The translations under genes were made by a program, and so were the position numbers. A stretch of 64,000 bases of DNA from Orientallactaga sibirica. Lineage: Eukaryota > Chordata > Mammalia > Rodentia > Dipodidae. The stretch is from NCBI GenBank assembly GCA_036365145.1, contig JAEOAD010000034.1:20861501-20925500 (forward strand). Reading direction: 5' to 3'. Of the stretch, positions 11,780 to 24,418 are shown in pieces (the stretch's first letter is position 1; the number at the start of each line of letters is the position of its first letter). Under the pieces are notes generated by a model. The model had not been told where the DNA came from, ran no database searches, and saw nothing but the letters and a program-made list of their open reading frames with translations.

Positions 11780-11965
11780 GTGCCATCTCTCCTAAACTAC
11801 TCATTGCTCCTGAATCCTCTTCCTTGCTTGCCTTTGTACATTCAGTTCCTTTCACCAGAACACTCTTCCCAAAATGCTTTACATGAGCATGTTTTACAAC
11901 TTCATTTAGAAGACAATCATCTAGTCTTCCCTACAGCCTGGGTTGGGTGGTCCTCACTTCATACC
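11780..11965 (+). mobile_element. Possible L2 LINE fragment
   Basis: TGTACATTCAGTTCCTTTCA, then GAACACTCTTCCCAAAATGC, resembles the conserved L2 3' stretch. Weak. Confidence 0.4.
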
Positions 11966-12004
11966 TCCCTAAGCCACAGGACTCATTCTGAAGGACTGTT
12001 ATAG

Positions 12005-12547
12005 GCCTAGTCCCTGTCTCTTTTTCATAATTGATCGTATGATTCATGGGAGTACATTCTGAATGCTTAGGCCCTGGTTCCTAGCATAGACTTTAACATC
12101 CAGGAGAGACCTGGAACTTGAGACAGGAAGTGACAGCAGCATGTACACACTCAGGCAAGCATGAGCTGCATGTGCAGGTGACAGGTGGGAGGCCCTTGTT
12201 TCATCTATTTGCTAGAGATCAATGCCAAGGGGAGCAAAAAGATACTTCTACCACTCAGTGGGGGATGTTTTTGGGTTCCCCACGATTTATGCAGAATTAG
12301 TCTTCACCTCTATGGAAGTAAAGCAATCTGCCTAGTAAGAAACATCTTACTAGTAAGAGCTGGGCCTAGAAGGAAGTGAGACCTGGCCTGGAATCCTGCC
12401 TTTCCCACTGGGTAGCTGTTGCCCTTTGGTAGACCTCTGTCCTGAATTTATATGCCATCAGATCCAAAGCAGAGATGTTGAACTATGGATACTGACATAG
12501 TACTGCAGGAGACAGTACTCACTAAACACTTAACACAGAACCAGGGC
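12005..12547. other. Intergenic, nothing recognised
   Basis: No element or gene could be supported. Confidence 0.4.
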
Positions 12548-12690
12548 TGTGTTTTCAAGTATTTTATTGAGAAAATACACAAACACACTGTAATTTAATC
12601 ATATTCCCATCCACTTACTCTCTTTTTTACCCCCTTCCCCTCCACTGAGATACCCTCCTCTTTCCAACTATTCCTTCTTCTGAGAACCAT
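12548..12690 (-). mobile_element. L1-like fragment
   Basis: TTTTATTGAGAAAATACACA, then TTTAATCATATTCCCATCCA and CTTTTTTACCCCCTTCCCCT; the same family as 4377-4457 and reverse orientation. Confidence 0.5.
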
Positions 12691-12737
12691 GAATATTATA
12701 TCTGTTCAAAGACTTAGTCTTTAAAAATTACAATAAA

Positions 12738-13070
12738 GTGAATGTTTGTGGCCCCCAAAACATACATGTTGAAACATAATCACCAGTGTAATATTAGGAG
12801 GTGAGGCAAGATGGTATGTTTCTCATGAATGGGATTAATGTCCCCTATAAAAGAAGCCCTAGAGAGCTTATAATCCCCACCTGCCACTGGAAGGCCAGGA
12901 GAAAAAGTGACCATTCATGAACCAGGAGACATACTCTCCCTCATGTGACACAGGTCTGCCAGCATGTTGATCTTGAGCTTTCCAGCCTCTGGAATGTGAG
13001 AAATGAATCTCTTGTATAAAAGTTACATAGACTATGGCATTCTGTTGCAGACAGCATCAATTAAGACATT
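12738..13070 (+). mobile_element. MLT1-like MaLR solo LTR
   Basis: Shows the MLT1 order: GTGGCCCCCAAAACATACAT, TATTAGGAGGTGAGGCAAGA, GGGATTAATGTCCCCTATAA, CTTTCCAGCCTCTGGAATGT, GACTATGGCATTCTGTTGCA. Near full length, non-coding. Confidence 0.8.
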
Positions 13071-13154
13071 TATGAATTATAAACTCTGTGGAGATTTTTT
13101 TTCATGTATGTTTAGCATGTATTTGTGATTGTATGCATGCTCATATTGTGTGGG

Positions 13155-13448
13155 ACCATATGAGTATGGGTGCACATACACATATGCGTGCATGTGTTAG
13201 AAGCCAGAGGTCAATATCAGATGTGTTCTTCAGTTGCTTTCCACCTTATTCTTTGGGATAGGCTCTCACTGAACTCAGAGCTCATGGATTTGGCTAGACT
13301 TATCAGCCCGCAAGTTCCTGGGATCTTCACGTCTCTGCCTCCCCAGAGCAAGCTTGATAAGCACATACCACCATATCTGGCTTTCACAGGGACCCAAACT
13401 CAGGTCCTCGTGTTTTCACAACAAACACTTTACCACTGAGCCATTTCC
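13155..13448 (-). repeat. B2/B3-like SINE
   Basis: Antisense copy: GCATGTGTTAGAAGCCAGAG at the tail side, CTTTACCACTGAGCCATTTC at the head. Shares its layout with 51755-52052 and 56785-57116. Confidence 0.7.
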
Positions 13449-14120
13449 TTGGATCTCTATGCAGATTTCTATCATTTATGTATTTCTATTTAAAATTGCT
13501 GAATACTTACCATGTCCCATTCTAAGCACAGTAATAGCTTGGCAGGAATGCTCACATACTACTCTCTACAAAGGCTATCACCATCCCCTTGGTGTTTTGT
13601 ATTTCTCACATTCCTTCATTTGTTAGGTAACAAACCTCCCCCACCCACTGCCACTCTTGGGGGTGAGTCTGGGTCTTGGAAAATGAAGGGCCAGCCCTGA
13701 TCACACTAGGCAACTGTGGTCCCTCAGCACCAGAGCCTCTGTCCATGTAATCTGATCTGGCTGCAGAGAGTGTGACTAAGTGAAACCCCATCTGCTGTGA
13801 GTCTCCCCTGGGTTCCCAGGAGGGGTCTAAGCAGGATATGAGGCGGCGGCAGTGGTGAGGTGAGGGGTCTGTACGGAAATGGTAAGGTTCCCACACAAGG
13901 GTTGTCTCATCACAGCAGGCGTGAGTCTCCCTAAAATGACATCATCCTGGCATTCACTCAGGCTCCAGTCTTTACATGTTGCTCTTTCCATGAAGGGAGA
14001 GGACTAAGAAGATACATGTGTATATGCACACGGATGTCTGTAACAGGCATATAAATGGCTGTGTATCCACACCCACGTACATCACATGTTCACATGCACT
14101 TGTGTATAGTGATGAAGGGT
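13449..14120. other. Intergenic, GC-richer unique block
   Basis: The part at 13625-13900 is more GC-rich than its surroundings (AGGCGGCGGCAGTGGTGAGG). No exon structure or known repeat is evident. Confidence 0.4.
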
Positions 14121-14124
14121 ATAA

Positions 14125-14300
14125 ACTAGGGTTTCTCACTCTCATCACTGTGGGCATTTTTCAGCTGAATAACTCTTTGTAGTGGGCGAAGGGACTTTTC
14201 GGTGCACTCCAGATAGGTCAACAGCAGCACTGACCTCTACTTGCTAGATGGTAGGAGCATCTCCACCCACTGCCACTTGTGGCAGACTGAAACATATCTA
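14125..14300 (+). mobile_element. Ancient DNA-transposon-like repeat
   Basis: Resembles a widespread mammalian element by the order TTTCTCACTCTCATCACTGT, GAATAACTCTTTGTAGTGGG, GACCTCTACTTGCTAGATGG. Family name uncertain, probably hAT type. Interrupted by the SINE at 14301. Confidence 0.5.
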
Positions 14301-14517
14301 GGGGCTGGAGAGATGGCTTAGCGGTTAAGGAGTTTGCCTGCAAAGCCAAAGGATCCAGATTCGCTTCTCCAGGACCCATGTAAGCCAGATGCACAAGGGG
14401 CATATACATCTGGAGTTCATTTGCAGTGGCTACAGGCCCTGGCATGCCCATTCTTTCTCTGTCTGCCTCTCTTCTATCTTTCTCTGTGTTTGCAAATAAA
14501 TAAATAAAATTTAAAAA
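14301..14517 (+). repeat. tRNA-derived lineage SINE
   Basis: GGGGCTGGAGAGATGGCTTA head and AAATAAATAAATAAAA tail. Similar short sequences (AACATATCTA and AACACATCTA) flank it. Confidence 0.94.
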
Positions 14518-14675
14518 CAAACAACACATCTAGTCAATTTTAGAAGCTCCGTATGTAGAGAAAAAATGCTGTCAGTTAGGAATCAAAAAGTGTAATAAAT
14601 CCGACCGTCTTCCTATTAAACAGAGACAAAATTCAGGAAACAATGAAATACATTCAAATAAAATATAGTTTTAAA

Positions 14676-14826
14676 GCCAGGTGTGGTAGTGCATGCCTTT
14701 AATCCCAGCACTCAGGAGGCAGAGGTAGGAGAATCGCCATTAGTTCAAGGCTACCCTGAGACTACAGAGTGAATTCTAGGTCAGCCTGAGCTAGAGTGAG
14801 ACCCTACCTCAAAAAACATATATATC

Positions 14827-14870
<44 letters not shown>

Positions 14871-14908
14871 CATACATACATACATACATACACATATACA
14901 TATACATA
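14676..14908 (+). repeat. B1-type SINE followed by (TG)n / (CATA)n
   Basis: Full-length B1 14676-14816 whose tail expands into TATA, (TG)n and (CATA)n to 14908. Confidence 0.93.
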
Positions 14909-14938
14909 GTTTTTGACATGAATGGGAAGCTGAGCAAG

Positions 14939-15070
14939 TGGCCAGATAATATGGCTCACACCTGCAATGCCAACGCTGGGAAGGCAGAAGTAAGAGGATT
15001 GCCACAAGTTAGAGACAAGCCTAACCTACATAGTGATTTCCAGGCCAACCTGGACTACAAAAAAAAAATC
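14939..15070 (+). repeat. B1-type SINE, diverged
   Basis: GATAATATGGCTCACACCTG head, AGTGATTTCCAGGCCAACCT and an A-run tail. Confidence 0.8.
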
Positions 15071-15169
15071 AGGGAAATGCTTTTGGTTGTCCAAGGGTTA
15101 GTTGTTAAATAAGGAGAAAAATCTAGAAGGAAAAATAACAACATTTTAGCATTTTCTGTGTCCTAAGTC

Positions 15170-15380
15170 TGCTGCAGGAGGAGATACTGAGCATTTATCT
15201 CACGAACTCCTCACAATAGCCCTGAAGGTCGGTTGTCTGATCTACACTCCATAGACGGAGAGAGTGGGAGATGAAAAAGGAGCAATCTTGCCCAGGACAA
15301 ACAGCTCATAAGTCCCTGAGTTTGGATTTGAAACAAGATATATATGGCTTAATGGCAGTGCTCAGACCCATTGGGCTCTC
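15170..15380 (-). mobile_element. MIR-like SINE
   Basis: CTCACAATAGCCCTGAAGGT ... CAAACAGCTCATAAGTCCCT resembles an antisense MIR core. Confidence 0.5.
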
Positions 15381-15871
15381 CTGGTCCACTACTTTGGTGG
15401 CTAGAGCCAACACTATAAAAATTTCAAGGCCTATGATTTAAACTGAGTATTTATAAGAACATTTATATCTAACATCATCCTAAAACGAAGTGTGTGGATT
15501 TGAGTAGGAAAATCAGACCTTCCACGCTTTTACCTAAACAAGATTAACTCACATGTATAACTCAACATGAGATAGCACATAAATAACTCCTAAGTGGGTG
15601 GTACAAAGCGAAGCAGTAAAAATAAATGACAGGCTGGATAAAAGAACATGTTTAACAAATGTATATCTAGTAATTGGAACCTGCATGGTTGGTCCCGGTA
15701 CCATGAGACTCATCACTGAGGGGTTGCAGTTGAGATCATGGACAACTCTTCTAGGTTCGAATCCAAGGCCTAACACTGTTGTCTGACTCCAGGGAAAATG
15801 CTTTATAGGGAGGAGGAGGATCAAACCTCTGTTACCTCCTCATCAAAATGGAGATGAAAATGAGCAATTCT

Positions 15872-16137
15872 TGAGGCTGAGGAGATGGTTCAACAGATAG
15901 AGTAATTGACATACAAGTATCAAGACCAGAATTTGATGCCCAGCACCCAGGTCAATGCTGGAGGAGAGTGATGGACACCTGTATTCCTAGTCCACAGATG
16001 ATGGACACAGGGACTCCTCAGGCAAGTTGGCTAGCTAGACTAGCTAAATGAGTGAGCTCTGGGTTCAAATGAAATGGCTTGCCTCAGTGAACTAAAGAGC
16101 ACAGAGTGAACACACACATGCACACCACAACTTACCT
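15872..16137 (+). repeat. B2/B3-like SINE, old
   Basis: GAGGCTGAGGAGATGGTTCA head, CCCAGCACCCAGGTCAATGC and AAGTTGGCTAGCTAGACTAG blocks, and a CA-rich end. Confidence 0.65.
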
Positions 16138-16204
16138 GCTTCTCAGGATTGATTAGATTAACCCACACCATATAGTGGGAATTAACAAAATGGGTTAGCT
16201 TTTT

Positions 16205-16525
16205 CTATTGGTTGCTTTTCTCATTGCTGTGACCAAATCCTGACATGAAGCAACTTCAAGAAGGAAGGGTTTATTGCCTCTTTTCTGTTAAAGGGGTACA
16301 ACCCTTCATTGTGGAGAAGTCATAGCAGCAGGAGAATGAAGTGTCTTGTTACACTATATCCACAATGAGGAAAGAGAGATAAGAGGAAAAGTAAGGCTGG
16401 GTTAAAAACCCCAAGGCCCACCTACCCAGTGATGTATTTCCTGCAGTTAAGGCTCACCTCAAGGCCCAGTACCAGCTGAGTACTAAGGTGTAAAACCCAT
16501 GAGTCACATTCAAACACAACACTTT
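16205..16525 (-). mobile_element. MaLR-type solo LTR
   Basis: Antisense rodent LTR cues: CATTGCTGTGACCAAATCCT, AAGGAAGGGTTTATTGCCTC, and far end AACCCATGAGTCACATTCAA. Confidence 0.55.
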
Positions 16526-16559
16526 TCATTCACTGCACTCATCACTGCAATATGGGATG

Positions 16560-16975
16560 GCTTGTGTATATATGTGCTTAATAATGCCTTGCCTAAAATT
16601 CTATGAAAATGATACCGTATCTCTTTTATTCCAGCATCTCCTTGGATTCTTGGCATATAGAAAGTGCTCAAAGTATGTTTAGTGAATATGAAATGTTAGT
16701 ACCCACTTTGTCCCTGCATTTCTACCAAACATAATGAGTTTTCAGACTATGGAAATATATAGGCATTGTAAAATTAGATTCCCTATTCCTCTGTACTATT
16801 CTCATAGCCTCTTATGGTGACTTTTACATGGTTACATTGTTTTGCAATTACTGTTTCTATGGTTATAAACTCCTCCAGGGCTAGATGGATCACATTTCAA
16901 TCCTTGTAATTTTTTCTTATTACCTCTACTCAAGGTGTGATGCATATCTGAGTCCAACAAGCATTTGTAAACTAA
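16560..16975 (+). mobile_element. Two L2-like 3' ends
   Basis: 16560-16690 ends GAAAGTGCTCAAAGTATGTT and 16795-16975 has AAACTCCTCCAGGGCTAGAT, both like L2 3' termini. Diverged. Confidence 0.4.
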
Positions 16976-17766
16976 AAGTCATTGATGCCTTAGGGGGCAT
17001 CTGTCCACTGAGGTAGAACTCAGACAGAATTGCATTTGTATCATGTCACAACTCATCAATTCTAGATGTTGTCACGCCTGACTGTTTCCAACTCTACCCA
17101 TTCAACATCTAACAAGCAGGAACAAAAACATTACAGTAGTTATTTGTGTTGCCCCCATGAAAAAAAATACCAATCAATAATTCTGTATTAAATTTAAATG
17201 GCTGCTTTAAAAAGAAATGTGATCCATATTCCCATATCCAAGCTAACATCACAAAAGTTTTTAGACTCAGGTATTCATACATGTAACAGATATCTACAGA
17301 ATGCTTGTTCTGAGGTCCTTACTGCTCAAGGTGCTAGGTAAATCTTGATGTGTCTTTAAAATTTTTAGGGAATGATTTTCGCACTGGATAATGTCTCATT
17401 TACCAAGCAATAAGAACTTCCACCAGTTGTTATTGGATTACTTGTGGCAGATAGCAATAAAGGGCTTATGAGTCCTGGCCACATATTCCTCATCCTCTCA
17501 CCTCAGTACCTTGGAGAAGGGAACATCTGATTCACAAAATAAAGGGTTAACAAGCCAAGCCACATGTACTACTTAGAGATCATATCCAAAACAGAATGTT
17601 TAGATACTGGGAAGGTTGTTGTACCTATAGGAACAACATCATCTCCACTCCATGACACATCCCTGAAAACAGGAAGAGCTGTTACTTCATTTGTTATTGT
17701 CCTCCTTGGGAAGAGGGAAACTAGGAGATTTGTAGCTGTCTATAAGCTGGAAATAACAGATAAATG
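16976..17766. other. Intergenic, nothing recognised
   Basis: AT-rich unique sequence without a supportable element. Confidence 0.4.
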
Positions 17767-17838
17767 ATAGGATGGATGGATGGATAGATAGATAGATAGA
17801 GAGAGATACACAGACAGACAGATATAGACAGACAGACA
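17767..17838. repeat. (GGAT)(GATA)(GACA) compound microsatellite
   Basis: GGAT and GATA units pass into GACA units. Confidence 0.95.
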
Positions 17839-18114
17839 TGTATGCATATAGCCCTGTAATAGGCACATTCAAGTACTGGGAGAGAATGTAGATCTCATAA
17901 TTGATAAAAGACATTGAGTGTCAGAGATGATACAGTAAAACTTCTTTCTTCTGTAAGAGTCCTTTTATAAAGCATCCACCATCTCTTACATTTTCCCAAG
18001 TCTCAGTCCAAGGATACCATGCCTTTCACCCACGCTCTCTGCTCCTTCTCTTTACTCTCCTGTATTCCAAGCTCCTGAGTCTATATGCTAACATTCGATA
18101 CCAACCTGTGGTAA

Positions 18115-18455
18115 CTCTTTGATTAGCTGTGGTATTAGTAACATGGTATTACTATAAATAAAAAAGAGATTTATTTTGACTTATAGTTCTAGAGATTCAA
18201 ATCCAAGATACAACAATGTCATTGGTTTCACACAGATGAATAATATAGTAGGAATGTATGCCAGAATGAGGGCTCACATCTCAAGCAAGGGAGCATGGGA
18301 AGAGACTAGGGTCTCACAATTCCTTCTGAGAAGACACCACCAATAATTTAATGAAGTTCTATAAAGCTATGCCTCTTGGAGGTACCTGCTAACAGTGCCA
18401 CACTGGGAACCAAGCCTTTACTTGTGGACCTTTGGAAAATACCCATCCCAACTTT
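18115..18455 (-). mobile_element. MaLR-like LTR, old
   Basis: AAGAGATTTATTTTGACTTA, TTCTAGAGATTCAAATCCAA and ACCTTTGGAAAATACCCATC fit an antisense rodent MaLR LTR. Confidence 0.5.
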
Positions 18456-20084
18456 AACACATGTCTCCCTGCTCTACCTTGTTTCTGCACATAGCTTCAG
18501 TGTCTGAAGATACAGATTGGAGAAAGGGACCCATTAGTCAGCCATGATTGTCATAACTAGAAGGACTAGACCACTTTTCTATCATTCAAAAAGATCTCTC
18601 CCTACACAAACATGACCTGCCTTTCCATGACAAGAGTGACAGTGTGCAAAGCCTGTTAAAATTTAGCCAAAGTCTGAGAGTGAAATTTTACCTTTGTTAC
18701 AAATTTATTGATAAATATTGGAATGTATTAAATTTAAACATTGTTCTTAGAGGTTAAATACAGCTGATCAAGGGAAAGGTCATATGAACTACTTATTAGA
18801 TTAATGTTGCCTCAAAAGCAGACACTTGCTACTGGCTTTAGCACCAGACTCACTGATCTCTCATTTGGCAATGCTTTTCCACTTAGCTGAGTCCCTGATG
18901 AAATCCACTTCAAAGCAAAGGCCCCTTCAGTTGCTCTCCTACCATGCAGCTGTCTCACTGATTCATCCTGGCCCCTATTCCTGCCAGTCCATGGGGATTA
19001 TCCAGGCCTCTCTATCATTTCCTTATAAAGAATTTCCATGGGGGGGGGGAGTTTTCTATCGTCTGCCTCAAACTATGAGTCATCTATCTACACTCACTTC
19101 AGAGCACTTCCCGTGTAGCATTCATCAGCAAGTCAAGTCTAATCCTGGCATGGGCAGATGTTCTAAAGAATCTAGAAAGTCATTGAACTCTCCAAACTGC
19201 TGTGTCTGAAACCTTCCTTGGTATCTCATTGAGGAGCTCATTAGTTCCCAGATTCTATAGCCACGTTTGCTGAGATTTCTGAGCTCATTGAAACCAGAGA
19301 GAAGCTGAACAGAGGGAGATCAGACTAGGTCTACTTGCTCCTTCCAGACTCCTTTTGATGTCTTCTCTGTCTACGTCAGAGAATCCAGATGTGTGCACAT
19401 TTTTAAACAATACATTCATCCATGTGTGTGGTTATTACAGTGATATAGAAGAGGTCCTTCCTCCACATGGGAGTCATGGATAAGCAGACCTGGATCCTAG
19501 CTTCAGCTGTCCCATAGAGTGTGGGAAAGGCAGGCTCCTTGCTTCCTTATCTCCTGCCTCAGTATAATCATCTCTTAGCTCTTTTCAACTTGACAAAGTG
19601 TGCTGTGGGTAAATCCTCTGAATTATAGATCAACAGCTACCCAGATAAGCCCAAGGCTTTTAGGGGGTCAGGCCACCTCTGGGACGATAAGGATGAAATG
19701 TGTCAGTCCAGATTTCATCCTTGTTCTGGGCTAAATCACTCAACACTGCAAAACTCCCACATCGACAGACCTCCTCAGAACTGTCAGGCTAAGGATAAAG
19801 GTTGCAACTCCCTCCAATTTTTCTTTTCTTCTCTTTCCTCCAGCCCTGTCCTAAAAATCATTTTAAAGAAGCTGTAACAAAAGGGTATTCGGGGATACAG
19901 TGGTGTAGATTTGCAATATGAAACTGTCTGTCTATGGAGATGTGATTCCCGTTTTCATAGGAAACATATAATATTTCTCCCAGACAAACATCTCTCAGAG
20001 AAACACAAAATACCATTTTTAAAGTTATTTTAAGTAGAAGACAAAAATATTATGTTAGAAATACTGTCATTCTATTTGTTTCCT
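18456..20084. other. Intergenic, no gene seen
   Basis: 1.6 kb with no recent transposon. An open frame of 127 codons at 18826-19209 has no recognisable domain or signal peptide. Origin unknown. Confidence 0.45.
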
Positions 20085-20480
20085 ATTGCTGTTCTAACAA
20101 ATTACCCCCAAAGTTAGTGACTTAAAACAGCAGAAACACAGTCTCTTGAGATCTCAATGCCAGAAATCTGAAGTGAGTTTTAGTAAGGAACATCGGAATA
20201 TTTCTTGGCCTGGTCTTCCTAGGTACTCCTGGGAGAATCTATCTCCTGCCACATTCAGCTTCTGGTGATCATTGGTGTTCTTTAGCCTATGACTGCAGTG
20301 TTCCAACCTCTCTACCCTGCTATACTGTCTTCTCCTCTGTGGTAAAACTTCTCTCTTTTTACCCTTAATAAGGGACCTTGCAATTACATCAATAATAATT
20401 CACCCACCTCAAGATTCTGCACCTCACCACAACCACAATATCTTCACAGGTCCCATGGCATCTTCAAGGAATCATCATTA
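20085..20480 (-). mobile_element. MLT1-like MaLR LTR
   Basis: Antisense MLT1 terminus: CTATTGCTGTTCTAACAAAT, then AGTTAGTGACTTAAAACAGC. Also contains the GGGACCTTGCAATTACATCA block. Confidence 0.7.
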
Positions 20481-20587
20481 GTCTCTCACAACCCTCCTGA
20501 CATCCCTATGAGTATTCTCACACCAATTTTAGATGCACATACATCAGAGGGCTCATATTCATGAAAGGATTGGAAAATGGTCACATA

Positions 20588-20945
20588 CAGGCTAGAGAGA
20601 TAGCTCAGTCATTAAAGTGCAAGGAGGGAGGACCTAAGTTCCATCCTTAAAACCCATGTGAAAAAAAGGCTGGCCATGCATGCTGTAACTCCAGTACTAT
20701 GGGGAACAGAGACATGAGAACACTGAGCTCCCTGGTTAGCCAATCTCATGGAAAAAGAATATATGAGAGCTTGAGATTGAGCAAGACACTCCTCAGTGAA
20801 ACAATAGAAGAGCAACAGAGGAGGACACCAGATGTTTCCCTCTAGCCCCCATGTGCCAACCTGAGGCATGTGCATCTGCACACAGACATGAATACACTCC
20901 ACACTATCACAGTATACTTCTACTGTACCACTGTGTTCCATGGAA
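20588..20945 (+). repeat. B2/B3-like SINE
   Basis: CAGGCTAGAGAGATAGCTCA head, GAGGACACCAGATGTTTCCC and a CA-rich end. Confidence 0.65.
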
Positions 20946-21174
20946 GGAATAAAATTACACTCTACAAATCAAAAAACCTAGTGATTTGCATATGGAGATC
21001 TCTGTCAAACTGAAGGCTGGTTAGGATAGTTTAAGCACATCACTTAACCTCTACTCACCTGATTTTTCACTTGTAATATGTAATATGGAGGCATTCCAGT
21101 GTGTGGACTGAGACTATAGAAGTTCTATGCAGCACAAAGGGCCACAACTCCTCTATTGGAAGTCTGTGAGTGGT

Positions 21175-21555
21175 GTCTTAATCCATTTATGTTACAAAAT
21201 ATGTAACAAAGTATAAGAGACTAAGTTAAAATAAAGGCGCTTATTTTGGGCCCTAAGTCTGGAGGCTGGGAAGTGCACCAGCATGTTCTTGGCTTCTAGG
21301 AAGGAATTGTTGCTGCTTCCTGCCAGGTAGGAAGGCAGAACGGCGAGCAGGCACATGCAGAAGACAGCAGATGACTGAACTTTACCAATAGCTGATGCAT
21401 TACCATGAGAAACACATTGATCAACTCATGAAGTGTTCACCCCATTGACCCAAAGACCTCTCATTAAGATCTCACTCCCAACAATACCACTATGCCAATC
21501 AAATTTCAACATGGGTTTTTGAAGGGAGAAACCATATTCAAACCATAGTAGAGGG
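21175..21555 (-). mobile_element. MaLR-like LTR, old
   Basis: GGTGTCTTAATCCATTTATG at one end and GGAGAAACCATATTCAAACC at the other, with a TTATTTTGGGCCCTAAG block. Antisense orientation. Confidence 0.5.
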
Positions 21556-21923
21556 AGAAGTACAGGGACTGTCCAGTTGTGACAAAAGGTATTTCTTATG
21601 GGTGGGTGGGGATGATTTGCATATCAATATGAATCAATATGATTCCAGTCCATCAACCTCCAGGTCTTGCTTATAACATTGATTGATGCTACTGGTTGAC
21701 TCTAGAAAAGGAAAGCTTCCCACCTGAAAAACATAATGTGCAAAATCTTTGGGAAATAATGAAATAACAGTACCTTTCTTCAATGTCTACTATTAAGACT
21801 GTAGGCTAAAGTAGTCCCACCTTTCAAGGACTAATCGTATGTCTATCAGACTAATATCTCAAAGCAATACAAAATATCCCTTCAGGAAAATATTTATTTC
21901 AGTGAGCTCTTATGTATGGTTAG

Positions 21924-21925
<2 letters not shown>
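21556..21925. other. Intergenic, nothing recognised
   Basis: Contains an ATGAATCAATATGATT-like short repeat near 21629; otherwise no feature is supported. Confidence 0.35.

Positions 21926-21967
<42 letters not shown>
21926..21967. repeat. (TG)n microsatellite
   Basis: About 21 TG units. Confidence 0.97.
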
Positions 21968-21968
<1 letters not shown>

Positions 21969-22103
21969 ACTTTACAAACATGTGTAGATGGAGGGAGCAA
22001 CAATTTATGAAGGATGTGTAACTACATTGCCTGCCACAATTTAGCAGCCTAGGATAGTCATGGCTCATCACAAGAGGAGATGTATAATATTTTTATTTGT
22101 TTG

Positions 22104-22257
22104 TATACTTGTTTTGGCTTTTTGAGGGAGGGTCTCACTCTAATCCAGGCAGACCTGTAATTCACTATGTAGTCTCAGGCTGTCCTTGAACTCATGGCAA
22201 TCCTCCTACCTCTGCCTCCTGAGCGCTGGGATTAAAGGCGTGCACCATCATACCCAG
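22104..22257 (-). repeat. B1-type SINE
   Basis: TTTGAGGGAGGGTCTCACTC ... GGGATTAAAGGCGTGCACCA, full length and antisense. Confidence 0.92.
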
Positions 22258-22410
22258 ATTGCTTGTACATTTTTATTAACCCTTCTTATCTTCACGATTG
22301 TATTTCTGTAGAAAAGCTCAAATATTATCTTTTCCGTCACTGAAAAATGAGCAAATAAAAGCTCAGAGAAAAATTAAGGTCCATCATTTTGAGATTACAT
22401 AGAATGTGGT

Positions 22411-22661
22411 AAGAAATAGAATAATTGGGGCTGGAGAGATGGCTTAGCGGTTAAGGTACCTGCCTGCAAAGCCTAAGAATGCTCATTCAATACTCCAGGT
22501 CCCACGTTTAACCAGACACAAAGTGACGCAAGGGCATAATGCTGCAGTTGCTCACAAGGAGGTGCATGCATCTGAAGTTCATTCACAGCAGCTGAGAGGC
22601 CGCTGGCATGCCCATTCTCTCTGTGTCTCTCTCAAAAAAGAAAAAGAAATAGAATAATTGG
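22411..22661 (+). repeat. tRNA-derived SINE with 18-bp target duplication
   Basis: Body about 22429-22643. AAGAAATAGAATAATTGG is repeated exactly at 22411-22428 and 22644-22661. The CTCF-like core is decayed here (CTCACAAGGAGGTGC). Confidence 0.95.
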
Positions 22662-24418
22662 AAAAGTATTATTTCCTTAATCCTGAGAGTACTGTGAAGA
22701 AGAATGTTATTGTTCCATTTTTGAGATGAAATCTATATTGAAGAAATTGAGTTACTTGTTCCAAATCCCACTGCTATTCATAAGTAGTGGTTGAATTAAG
22801 ATTGAAATAAAAAATCATGCGAGATAATCTTACAATTGCAGAATTAGCACAGATGGAAATGGATCTTTCACTGGCCCCTGCTATCCAAGAAGCCAAAACC
22901 ACATAGCCAAGTCACCTTGCCTCATTGGGTTCCCATGGGTAGACTCTACAGTCACACAGTATGCTCCACCTGAGTCTGAGAATGTAATTTTTGTAATTGG
23001 GCCATTTTTAAATTAAATACATGCAAAGCACTCACCAAAATTGTTAAGTTGTTGGAGCCAAAATTTCTCTTGGTGGAATTGGATCTTTTCACTGCTACTT
23101 ATTTCCCAGTGCCCTGGCCATTTTCTTAAATTCTCTTTACCTTACCACCCTAGTTTGCAAAATGAAAATAGTGCTTGAATCAACCCAACAGATTCATTGT
23201 AACAGTGGAAGAAATTAATCCATGCAAACTGCTTAAATTGTACAGAGATCACAGGTACTACTCTGTAAATGTTAGACAGTTTCTCTTTGTTGACCACAAA
23301 AAAGAAGGAAAAATATAGGTAAAACACAAGTTATACTTTCTCATATATATACAACCAGCTGTGGGAAATCAAACAAAGAAACTCAATCGGTATCGATTTC
23401 CGAGCTTGTTATCCCTTTGTGGCCTGTATTAAGCCCAAAATGAATTGACTCGCTTCTGTTCACCACCACAGCCTATGCTCAGACCAGAGAACATGAACAA
23501 AAGCCCCTCTCTGTAGGAAAAACATAATGCCAGGCCTTCACCTTGGCATTAGCCAATGCTGGTCTTATGCATTCTCGCCCTCTGTCTCTTAAGCCTCAAG
23601 CTAAGACTATCTTAAAGTGCCACAACGACTGTAGCAGGTGGCTTCAGCTCACTCCCCCCTACTCCTCTAATCCCCGCAGAGATAGTAGTTGAGATCATGT
23701 TTTCATAGGACAACATAACTATGCACAGGGTTACTTTCCACAAAGATCTTTTATTTTGGAAGGGGAGGGAGGAACATTATCTAGCATCAAGAAACCCTAC
23801 ATTGGGCATCTATGCAAAGAATTTTCTTTTCCCCTCTGTCATGTGATCTTCACATGAGTTCCAGGAGGTGCTTGAGATGTGGATTTTATCTTAGACTCGC
23901 ACACAATGAAACTGATTTTCAGAGAGTATATTTTTCTCTAGATAATTCACTTTCTATAAGTGTTCAAGCTGTATAGAACCCAAGACTGCTTTTGCAAACT
24001 TTATGGCTTTTACATCTTTGCCATCATGCAGTCCACTACTTGGTATGTGACTCATTACATTGAAGGATTAATTGACCTTCTGTGATTTGGGCATGTACCA
24101 AAGGAAAATGTAGTCTTTGCCCTCAAGAAGCTCTCACAGAATAGAAAGTGAAATGGATGAGAAAGTCTGTGATAACAATTAAATGCTCTTATCATAAGCA
24201 AATTATTTCGGGAATTATTTTATTGTTCACCTCCAAAATATATACCTTATGTTATTCAAAAAAAGGAATGATATTCAAAATAATTACAAATGGTATGCCA
24301 TGAGCAAGCGGGAGCTCCAAGAAGCTCTGCCAATAAACAGATAATAAGGCTTGGTGCCTGCCATCAGGCGTCTTCAGGCTAATGGGGCAAGTAGGCAAGA
24401 GGGACACAAGGTACAATT
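22662..24418. other. Intergenic, long stretch without young insertions
   Basis: MIR-like pieces are possible at 22700-22830 and 23820-24000 (both antisense). The segment 23340-23700 is unique and carries several CpGs. No gene is supported. Confidence 0.45.

Noticed and set aside
18826..19209. 127-codon plus-strand frame
   Set aside because: Translation looks random (Ser/Leu-rich) and resembles no family I know.
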